Assembly: GCA_016208235.1 (NCBI GenBank)
Contig: JACQYN010000101.1
Location: 1 to 39,157, forward strand
Reading direction: 5' to 3'
Origin: Deltaproteobacteria bacterium
GTDB taxonomy: Bacteria; Desulfobacterota; Desulfobaccia; Desulfobaccales; 0-14-0-80-60-11
Length of the DNA: 39,157 nucleotides
Shown here: positions 32,863 to 39,157 of the stretch, piece by piece
Numbering within the stretch: the first letter of the stretch is position 1
Layout of the letters: every line of letters begins with the position of its first letter
The notes under the pieces: generated by a model
What the model was told of the DNA's origin: nothing
The model's input: only the letters and a program-made list of their open reading frames with translations
The model's database searches: none
Made by a program: the position numbers and the translations under genes

Positions 32863-33024
32863 GGGGGAAATTGAGAAGAGAAGATAACCGGGGCTAGGGC
32901 CGAGGGAGCAATGCTACCCTGCCTTCCCCTCAAACTCCCCTTCACCCCCTATGGGGCTGTGAAAGGCAAGACCGTTGGCCCCGACTTCCCTGGTCCTAAA
33001 AAAATAATAAGGGATTGGGGGAGG

Positions 33025-33080
33025 GGTTTTGGGGGAGGGGGTAAGGGCCCACGGCCCTTAGCCCCCTCCCCCAAAAACCT
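33025..33080. terminator. Long near-perfect hairpin between two convergent genes
   Basis: A roughly 24-bp stem made of GGTTTTGGGGGAGGGGG, then TAAGGGCC, faces its complement with one bulged base around a CAC loop. It lies between the duplicated-domain gene and the universal stress protein gene. The flanking T/A run suits bidirectional termination. Confidence 0.7.
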
Positions 33081-33081
33081 A

Positions 33082-33561
33082 TTACACAATCGTCACCGCG
33101 CAGCCCCGGGCGTTTTGCACCACCTTAGTGGTCACGCTCCCCAGGAGCAGGGCCTTGGCCTTGCCCAGGCCCCGGCGGCCCATGACGACCGTGGAGCAGC
33201 CCGCGCTCACGGCTTCGTTGATAATATCTTCGGCCACGTCATAGTATTTGGGTTTGAATTTGCCGGCCACCGCCGCGGCGGGGATGCCCGCGGCCGCCAG
33301 GCTCTCTTTGGCCTTGGCCAGCAAACCCTGCCAGTTCTTTTCCTGGTCCGCCTGCCATTGAGCTATCAGCCGTTGCCGGGCCTCCCGCTCTTTATCCTCC
33401 AAGATATGGCCGTCATCCCAAAAAGCCGGGGGCAGGCCGGTAAGGATATGCATCAGAGTGACTTCCACCCCGGGGGTCTGTCCAAAGGTCCGGGCCACAT
33501 ATTCCACCGCGCGCCAGGCCCCTTCGGAAGCGTCCAGGGCCACCAGAATCTTGTGGGCCAT
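33082..33561 (-). CDS. Universal stress protein (UspA family)
   Basis: With the ATG at 33561 (AAAGGAGAGAG upstream) the protein has 159 residues; the longer frame start at 33600 is less likely. It begins HKILVALDASEGAWRAVEY and ends with the ATP-binding signature GRRGLGKAKALLLGSVTTKVVQ, matching the G-x2-G-x9-G(S/T) pattern of ATP-binding Usp proteins. The central region has a long charged helix. Role: cytoplasmic stress or energy-related protein; no specific target can be given. It ends at the hairpin 33025-33080. Confidence 0.92.
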   Translation of the reverse strand: MAHKILVALDASEGAWRAVEYVARTFGQTPGVEVTLMHILTGLPPAFWDDGHILEDKEREARQRLIAQWQADQEKNWQGLLAKAKESLAAAGIPAAAVAGKFKPKYYDVAEDIINEAVSAGCSTVVMGRRGLGKAKALLLGSVTTKVVQNARGCAVTIV

Positions 33562-33773
33562 GCTCTCTCCTTTCCCTGAGATTAATCTCAAAATAATCAC
33601 CGCGTCCCGTGGATGTCAACCGGGGCCGGCCCCAGATCGCCAAAAGTGACTGCAAACACCATTGAAAAGCTGGAAATTCCCCATTAAACCCTAGTAAAAT
33701 TCTAGGGAAGAAGAATTTTTGCCCCCTCCGGCGGTTGCAAAATCCCGGCAGATACCTATATTTTAATACTGTA

Positions 33774-34181
33774 ATGTCTCCAAAGGATCAGGTAAAAATC
33801 ATTCTGGCGGACGACCACGCCATGGTGCGGCGGGGGATCAAAAAAATCCTCCAGGAAAAGCCGGAATTAATAGTCACCGATGAAGCCAGCGACGGCCAGG
33901 AATTGCTGGAGAAGCTGGAAACCGTCACTCCCGACTTAGTCATCGTGGACATCTCCATGCCCCGGATGGGGGGCATGGAAGCCGCGGCGCAGATCAAGCG
34001 CCTCCATCCGGGAGTGAAGATTTTGATCCTGACCATGCACCGGGATAAGGAATTCCTGGAAAAAGCCATGGAAATCGGGGTTGACGGCTATATTCTCAAA
34101 GAGAAGATGGATGTCGATCTCCATAGGGCCATGGAGTATATTTTCGCAGGAAAGACCTATACCTCCCCCCTGCTTCGCTAA
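33774..34181 (+). CDS. Stand-alone response-regulator receiver domain (NarL-like, no output domain)
   Basis: Starting at the ATG at 33774 gives 135 residues; a TTG at 33735 would add 13. Receiver residues are present: the acidic pair in LADDHAMVRRG, phospho-accepting D59 in VIVDISMPRMGG, the Thr in LILTMHRD, and a Lys in ILKEKMDVD. The DDHAMVRRGI and LKEK style is that of NarL/FixJ regulators, but the protein ends after the receiver without a helix-turn-helix domain. It may work as a CheY-like or anti-sigma-adaptor-like switch. No histidine kinase is in the window. There is no clear ribosome-binding site, so the message may be leaderless. Confidence 0.85.
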   Translation: MSPKDQVKIILADDHAMVRRGIKKILQEKPELIVTDEASDGQELLEKLETVTPDLVIVDISMPRMGGMEAAAQIKRLHPGVKILILTMHRDKEFLEKAMEIGVDGYILKEKMDVDLHRAMEYIFAGKTYTSPLLR

Positions 34182-34331
34182 GACCTCATTATCTCTGCAA
34201 AAGATCATCTGAAGAAAGGAACCGCGGACCCCTGGCCCATGTTCCGTGCTAAATATGCCGCTTGGGAAGGTGTGAGGAGAGGCAGGATTCTTAGGGCCCC
34301 GCCCCCTCCCCTTTTCCCTCTTTTTAGGCCC

Positions 34332-34937
34332 TCAGTCCGCCAGATCCCTGCCCTTCGAATGCCGACGCTCCCAATCCCCCACCCGGGCTCGCAGCTCCGG
34401 CGTATAGGCATCCGGCAGGGAATCGACTTTTAACACAAAAATTTTATTCTGCAGCGCTTCGCTGTCGGGCCGGAGGAAGTAAGATTTCCCCGCCTCCAGG
34501 GTCAAATTTATCATTTCCTTCTTACTTTCGTGTCCCCAGGGGCCGAACAGATCCAGTCTGAGGCGCGCCTGGCGGGATCCCGGCCGCACCTCACAGGCAT
34601 AAGTAGGGGTGGTATCCATGCACAAACCCTGGTAAACCGGTTTGCCGTCAAATCCATCAATGGACAGGCGGTAAGCGTCGGCCTCATAGGCCGGCTTTTC
34701 CTCCGCCCATGGACATCCGGCGTCAAGACTACTGAGGCGACCGGCCATCACTGCCCTGGCTAAATTGGGGTCAGTGATCAATAAGGTCATGTTGGCGGGC
34801 GCTTGCCTTTTTTCGGGCGCGTCCCGGTAAAGATAAAGCCTCTTGGTGCATAAGTTCGTGCAGCCCAGCAACCATTGGCCGACCAAGACGGCTACCAGGA
34901 GCAGCAAGGCCCGGTTGGTTCTCGCGTATCTAAGCAT
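34332..34937 (-). CDS. Lipoprotein of unknown function
   Basis: This 201-residue protein starts at an ATG with AGGAGACAGGGAAG upstream. A signal sequence (LLLLVAVLVGQWLLGC) ends in a lipobox with C26. The mature part has several Cys and a middle region rich in strands (DAYRLSIDGFDGKPVYQGLCMDTTP, ACEVRPGSRQARLRLDLFGPWG, NLTLEAGKSYFLRP). The final stretch is charged. The fold suggests a beta-sandwich of the carboxypeptidase-regulatory or DUF2846-like type, but no family is certain. Envelope location is likely. Confidence 0.72.
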   Translation of the reverse strand: MLRYARTNRALLLLVAVLVGQWLLGCTNLCTKRLYLYRDAPEKRQAPANMTLLITDPNLARAVMAGRLSSLDAGCPWAEEKPAYEADAYRLSIDGFDGKPVYQGLCMDTTPTYACEVRPGSRQARLRLDLFGPWGHESKKEMINLTLEAGKSYFLRPDSEALQNKIFVLKVDSLPDAYTPELRARVGDWERRHSKGRDLAD

Positions 34938-35081
34938 CTTCCCTGTCTCCTTTCCCCCGTTATCGGGGGAACTATTCTCAGAATGGCCTCGAATAATAGC
35001 AAGATTTTCCCGGAATCACAAATTGAGTCTTCAAAAAACCAGCTTGAAGGCAGGGGCCAAGGGCAGGGGGGCCCCTCCCCC

Positions 35082-35266
35082 CATAGGCGCTAACTTGATG
35101 GGTTTTTATTCAGTTTTATTGAATAATGGTTTTTTTGTCATTCTGAACGGAGCGAAGCGGAGTGAAGAATCTCGTATTTGCCTGACAAATTAGAGATTCT
35201 TCGCTCCGCTCAGAATGACAAGCACTACCACAATTTATTCGATTTAACCTTAAGTTAGCGCTTATG
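35082..35266. repeat. Nested palindrome, copy 6 (core 35137-35219)
   Basis: Outer arms CATAGGCGCTAACTT (35082-35096) and AAGTTAGCGCTTATG (35252-35266) match at 14 of 15 positions. They enclose the GTCATTCTGAACGG core. The outer arms are those of copy 5 at 25494-25628. The rest of the 34938-35370 gap is AT- and C-rich without a gene. Confidence 0.83.
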
Positions 35267-35370
35267 CCCCTCCCCCCTCCCTCCCTTGTTGTGCCAACCC
35301 CTCTCCCCCCACAAAACCCCTTGCAATCCCAGGCGGTTGCCCATAGAATTTTTCCGTGAGGTAGCTCCCC

Positions 35371-36335
35371 ATGTGGCGAAAAGAGGACTTCCTGGATACC
35401 CTGGCCGAAGCCGGGCAATTGGAGAGGTTGCTGACCTGCATCGAGTTCTCCAAAGCCCTGATAAGCGCCTATGATATGGAGACCTTGCTCACCGCGGTCC
35501 TGGAACGCATCAAGGCCTTGATCCCCGCCGACAACTGGTCCCTGCTCCTGGTGGACCGCCAGACCCAGGACCTCCACTTCGCGGTGGTGGTGGGGGTGAA
35601 CCCGGAACACCTGAAGGGCATCCGCCTGAAAATCGGGGAAGGCATCGCCGGCGCCGTGGCCCAAAGCGGCAAGCCCGTCTTCATTCCGGACGTGAACCAG
35701 GATCCCCGCTTCTCCGCCCGGGCCGACTCCGCCACCGGCTTTGACACCCGTTCCATCATTGCCTTCCCGCTCCTGGTGCGGGGGGAGGTCATCGGCGTCT
35801 TTGAAGTGGTCAACGTGGAGGATGAGAAATTCTTCCGGGAAACCTACCTGCCTCTCCTCACCATCCTGGCGGATTATGTGGGCATTGCCGTGGATAACGT
35901 AATAAAGAGTTCTTCTCAGTGGTCTTCCTGGACCTTGACGATTTCAAGCACGTGGTGGATACCCACGGCCACCTCCTGGGCTCCCAGATTTTGGGGGAGG
36001 TGGCCCGGGCGATCCATTCCGTGCTGCGGCCGGATGACAGCCTCGTGCGCTACGGCGGCGATGAGTTCATCATTCTCCTGCCCCAGACCTCCCAGGAAGA
36101 GGCCCTGGCGTTGGTGCGCCGCCTGCGCCGGACCATCAACAGCACCTTTTTTTTGCAAAAAGAAGGTATCAATCTCCGCCTCACCGCCAGTTACGGCATC
36201 GCCACCCTGCCCCAGGACGCCCAGGACCGGGAGACTCTGCTCCGGATCGCCGACCGGGCCATGTTTCGCAGCAAGGGCCGGGGCAAGGACGGCATCATGG
36301 TCGGCCGGGACCTGACCCCCGCGCCGGTGGATTAA
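35371..36335 (+). pseudogene. GAF-GGDEF diguanylate cyclase with an internal deletion and frame change
   Basis: The first frame (ATG 35371, GAGGTAG upstream) encodes a GAF domain to about residue 176, ending LADYVGIAVDN. The second frame (from about 35898) then resumes as NKEFFSVVFLDLDDFK, THGHLLGSQIL, the I-site RPDD, YGGDEF and YGIATLPQDAQDRETLL, ending at 36335. The normal GGDEF start, including the DDLTGLYN segment, about 40-45 residues, is absent and the frames differ at 35896-35910. Taken as written the protein would end in a nonsense tail at 36315 without a cyclase. The active site itself is intact. Either a real lesion or an assembly error; the same happens in the next gene. Confidence 0.75.
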
Positions 36336-36344
36336 CAGATCGCC

Positions 36345-37240
36345 ATGGCTGTCAATCTTCTGGACCTGGCCCGGGAAGTCCTGACCATCGAAACCGAGGG
36401 GATCGCCGCCCTGATCCCCACATCGTCGGCCGCAAGCTGGTGGCCACCTTCAACTCCACCGGCACCCCGGCCCTCTTCCTCCACCCGGTGGAGGCCATGC
36501 ACGGCGATCTGGGCATGGTCTCCAAGGAAGACGTAGTCCTGGCGCTGTCCAACAGCGGCGAAACCAAGGAACTGACCATCCTTCTGCCCAGCCTGGAGCG
36601 CCTGGGAACGCCGGTGATCGCCTTCACCGGCCGGTCCGCCTCCACCCTGGCCCGGCACAGCCGGGTGGTCATCGACACCGGTGTGCCCCGGGAGGCCTGC
36701 CCCTTGGGGCTGGCCCCCACGGCCAGCACCACCGCCATGCTGGCCATGGGCGACGCCCTGGCCGTGGTCCTCCTCACCAAGCGGGGCTTTAAGGCCAGCG
36801 ATTTTCGCCGTTTCCATCCCGGGGGCTCCCTGGGTGAGCGCCTCACCCTGGCCATTTCCGAGGTGATGTTGAGCGGCGACCAGATTCCCTGCACCCTCAT
36901 CAACCAGACCCTGGAAGAGGCCGTCCGGGAAATAGACGCCAAAAAGCTGGGGGCCACCCTGGTGGTGGATCGCCGCCGCGCCTTGAAGGGCATCATCACC
37001 GACGGGGACTTAAGAAGGGCCTTGAAGAAATGGGGGAATATCCAGGATAAAAAGGCCAAGGATTTGATGACCCCCAAGCCCCGGAGCATCGGCCCGGGGT
37101 CTCTCGCCTCCCAGGCCCTGGAACTCATGGAGCATAAGGCCATCACCGTGCTCCCCGTGGTGAATGAAACCAACATCGTCCTGGGCATCGTCCACCTCCA
37201 CGACCTCCTGGGACGGGGGGAGTTTAAATTTACAGTTTAA
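36345..37240 (+). pseudogene. kdsD: Arabinose-5-phosphate isomerase (SIS plus two CBS) with an internal deletion and frame change
   Basis: From the ATG at 36345 the frame begins NLLDLAREVLTIETEGIAALIP, the normal KdsD start. At 36417-36421 it jumps: the correct continuation IVGRKLVATFNSTGTPALFLHPVEAMHGDLG is in the next frame. About 30 residues, including the GMGKSG loop of the SIS active site, are missing. Everything after that is intact: SNSGETKE, ACPLGLAPTASTT, HPGGSLGERL, then a CBS pair (GIITDGDLRRAL ... VLPVVNETNIVLGIVHLHDLL). KdsD makes arabinose 5-phosphate for KDO/lipopolysaccharide synthesis. As written it cannot be functional. Its upstream neighbour shows the same kind of lesion. 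Confidence 0.78.
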
Positions 37241-37348
37241 AGTGAGTTCAAAGTTAAGGTTAAGTCTTCGAGGGAACTTTTCGGGCTTAACGGAGGAAAC
37301 CAAAGGCCATTAATGATTTTTCCGGGAAGTTTGGGGCGTTATTTCTTT

Positions 37349-37378
37349 TTGAACCTTGAACCTTGAACCTTGAACTTT
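37349..37378. repeat. TTGAACC heptad tract
   Basis: Four tandem units of TTGAACC/TTGAACT precede the DapA-like gene. Same family as 25707-25740 and 38583-38613. Confidence 0.72.
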
Positions 37379-37394
37379 TGAAGGCAAACAAATA

Positions 37395-38354
37395 ATGACC
37401 ACCCCGCCCCGTTCCTCGACCCCACCCGCCGGTCTCATCATCGACCTGGTCACCCCTCTGACCGGGGCCGGGACCCTGGATGGGCCCCGGTTGGACCGGT
37501 TGGTACAACGGGTGCTCCCCTGGGCGGACGGCTTGCTGGCCGGGAGCCCCCTGGCCGGGGAGGCCCTGGACCTACCAATTTCCACCCGCCGGGAGTTGTT
37601 CGCCCAACTGCTGGCCGCGGTGGGCGGCCAAGTCCCCCTCTTTTTCGGGATCACCGGAGACACTCCGGAGGAAACCCGGAACCTGGCCGCCTGGGCCTCA
37701 GAAGAAGCCCGGCGCCAAAGGTACGGCGGACCCCTTTTCCTGGCGGATCTTCCCCTGTGGTACCACAGCAACCGGGGCCTGCCCCGGCATTGTCAGTCCC
37801 TGCTGGCAGAAATGGAGATGCCCCTCATCCTCCTCAACCTGCCCCGGGTGGTGCGCCGCCGGGGGGTGATGTTCAAGCACCTGAATATCCGCACCCAGGT
37901 CTTCAAGAAATTGGCGGCCCTGCCGGGTGTCCTTGGCCTCATCTACCAAGGGGAGATGCGCCGCTTCCTCCACTACCACCACGCGGCCGGGGCCCGTCCG
38001 GGGTTTGCCTTCTACGAAACCGATGAGGTACGGTTTCTGACCCGCCCCGGCGCCTGGGGGGTGGTTTCCGGGGGAGCCCAACTCCTGCCCGGGGCCTGGC
38101 AGCGGGTAACCCGGGCCTGCCTGCATCCCGAAGACACCGCCGATGATCCGGCCCGGCGCTATGGGCTCTGGGACCTGGGTAACCGCCTGCAGCAGGTCTG
38201 CCGTCTCTCCCAAGAGGGTTCCGCAATCCTCTGGAAAAAGGTCCTGGCCGCCCAAGGCGTGATCTCCTCCCCAAGGACCGCGGCCGGCGCTCCCCCAGGA
38301 ACCCCGGACGCGGCAGAAAAAATATTGGAACTATTGGCCGGATTTGCCGATTAG
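37395..38354 (+). CDS. DapA-family aldolase-like protein lacking catalytic residues
   Basis: This 319-residue protein starts at an ATG with GAAGG upstream. The DapA/NAL TIM-barrel pattern is visible: IIDLVTPLT near the N-terminus, GLLAGSPLAGEALDLPISTRRELF in place of the usual GTTGE segment, ITGDTPEETRNLA, MPLILLNLP, FKHLNIRTQVFKKLAALPGVLGLIYQGE. In working enzymes the strand after NIRT..LA..PG carries the Schiff-base Lys (GIKDSS); here it is GLIYQGE. The YNxP Tyr is replaced by LLNLP. So it is probably not an aldolase of the normal kind. It follows the damaged kdsD, but a functional link is not demonstrated. Confidence 0.75.
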   Translation: MTTPPRSSTPPAGLIIDLVTPLTGAGTLDGPRLDRLVQRVLPWADGLLAGSPLAGEALDLPISTRRELFAQLLAAVGGQVPLFFGITGDTPEETRNLAAWASEEARRQRYGGPLFLADLPLWYHSNRGLPRHCQSLLAEMEMPLILLNLPRVVRRRGVMFKHLNIRTQVFKKLAALPGVLGLIYQGEMRRFLHYHHAAGARPGFAFYETDEVRFLTRPGAWGVVSGGAQLLPGAWQRVTRACLHPEDTADDPARRYGLWDLGNRLQQVCRLSQEGSAILWKKVLAAQGVISSPRTAAGAPPGTPDAAEKILELLAGFAD

Positions 38355-38582
38355 TCTCTAGGCAGAACGCATTTTGAGGAAGGGGGCCCAACCCCTGAAT
38401 TTTAGGGGTTAAGGGGCTAGGGTTAGGGATCCGTCGATTTCATCTAGTTCCACTGCCCTCTTACTCCCAACTCCCTGATGCGGGTTGGAGGGAAGGGGTA
38501 GGAGAAATCCATTCTTCAGAACAGTTATTCATGGGCGTTGGCCCACCCGTAAATTATGAAAAGTTCTTGGGACTCGCAGTCT

Positions 38583-38613
38583 TAACTTTGAACTTTGAAC
38601 CTTGAACTTTGAA
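38583..38613. repeat. TTTGAAC heptad tract
   Basis: Tandem units TTTGAAC and TTGAACC lie just upstream of the TPR lipoprotein gene. Confidence 0.72.
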
Positions 38614-38636
38614 CTATTCTAAGCAGCGGAGGCTGT

Positions 38637-39086
38637 ATGTACAAATTTATCCTGGGATTCGTGGTGCTGGTGGTTTTGACTTCCTGCGGCGGTAGTGGCG
38701 AAACCGCGGAAAAGTACATGCAGGCCGGGTTTATCTACTTCCAGAAACAGGAATACGACCAGGCCATCGCCAGTTTCCAGAAGGCCGTGGAGCTGGAGCC
38801 CAAGGCGGCCGCGGGCCACAACATGCTGGGCATGGCCTATCGCTTCAAAGCCACCCAACTGGGGATTCCCGAGCTCCGGGCCAAGGAGATCGCCGCGTTT
38901 CAAAAAGCCCTGGAGGCCGACCCTAAATATTGGGTGGCCATGATCAACCTGGGGGTTACTTATTTTGGCCAGGGGGAAAAGGCCAAGGCCGCGCCCCTGC
39001 TTAAAAAAGCCGTTGCCCTTAATCCCCAGCATCCGGAAAAGGACCAGCTCGAGAAGATGATCGCCGAAGGTGAGGCCAAACCTTGA
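38637..39086 (+). CDS. TPR-repeat lipoprotein
   Basis: This 149-residue protein starts at an ATG with GCGGAGG upstream. The signal ends VVLTSC, a lipobox (C17). At least three tetratricopeptide helices follow: AGFIYFQKQEYDQAIASFQKAVELEPKAAAG, then a spaced unit ending AAFQKALEADPKYWVAM, then LGVTYFGQGEKAKAAPLLKKAVALNP. It would act as an envelope scaffold. The TTG of the next gene overlaps its stop (TTGA). Confidence 0.85.
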   Translation: MYKFILGFVVLVVLTSCGGSGETAEKYMQAGFIYFQKQEYDQAIASFQKAVELEPKAAAGHNMLGMAYRFKATQLGIPELRAKEIAAFQKALEADPKYWVAMINLGVTYFGQGEKAKAAPLLKKAVALNPQHPEKDQLEKMIAEGEAKP

Positions 39087-39157
39087 AGAGGAAGGGGTGG
39101 CTGGCCGGGTTGGGGCTGACCCTGCTCGTCAGCCTGGCTGCGGCTCCGCCCCCCCAG
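39083..39157 (+). CDS. Start of an exported protein, cut by the window edge
   Basis: A TTG that overlaps the TGA of the TPR gene (TTGA) opens a frame of 25 residues to the edge: MKRKGWLAGLGLTLLVSLAAAP, a typical Sec signal peptide, and then Pro-rich. The overlap implies coupling with the TPR lipoprotein. Nothing is known of the mature part. Confidence 0.6.
   Translation, partial: MKRKGWLAGLGLTLLVSLAAAPPPQ

Overview
The window looks like a chromosome segment from a GC-rich anaerobe of the Desulfobacterota (Desulfobacca/Syntrophobacterales-like). This is inferred from gene content: a HdrA/MvhD electron-bifurcation module, a ferredoxin-ASKHA activator of corrinoid enzymes, a giant acyl-CoA dehydratase activase-type protein, a methylmalonyl-CoA decarboxylase (ScpB-like), a minimal SufCB-type Fe-S assembly pair, and two genes that read through an in-frame UGA as selenocysteine. 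No rRNA, tRNA, CRISPR array, integrase or phage gene was seen.

Layout. 1-5.6 kb: the 3' end of fliW, then on the minus strand hdrA (Sec-containing), mvhD and an FdhB-like double-cluster Fe-S protein, followed by a small secreted protein with a clear promoter and terminator. 5.7-7.6 kb: sufC-sufB. 8-13.4 kb: envelope and lipoprotein genes, a prohibitin-family/thioredoxin pair, and an endonuclease III-like glycosylase. 13.7-23.7 kb: a corrinoid-activator protein, a CAP-domain protein, an iron-sulfur flavoprotein, a TetR regulator with its operator, a 57-residue Cys-tailed protein beside a radical SAM protein, and the 1391-residue activase. 23.8-33.6 kb: scpB, a zinc-ribbon membrane protein, priA, a divergent hisI, an orphan small gene, an unusual zinc ribbon-Lcl-methyltransferase fusion, a macro-domain protein, a second selenoprotein (thioredoxin-like, UxxC), a protein with internal duplication, and a universal stress protein. 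33.7-39.2 kb: a stand-alone receiver, a lipoprotein, a GAF-GGDEF gene and a kdsD gene that each lack an internal segment and change frame, a DapA-like protein without the catalytic residues, a TPR lipoprotein and the start of another exported protein.

The most notable items are the two UGA-containing genes. Each restores a family-conserved reading frame across the UGA, each places Sec where a Cys is expected, and each has a plausible bacterial SECIS hairpin 15-35 nt downstream. The gaps between genes are also unusual: they hold a modular set of inverted repeats, a common roughly 70-80 bp palindrome nested inside several different outer terminal repeats, plus several families of roughly 7-bp direct repeats. 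Some of these repeats supply the stop codons of neighbouring genes.
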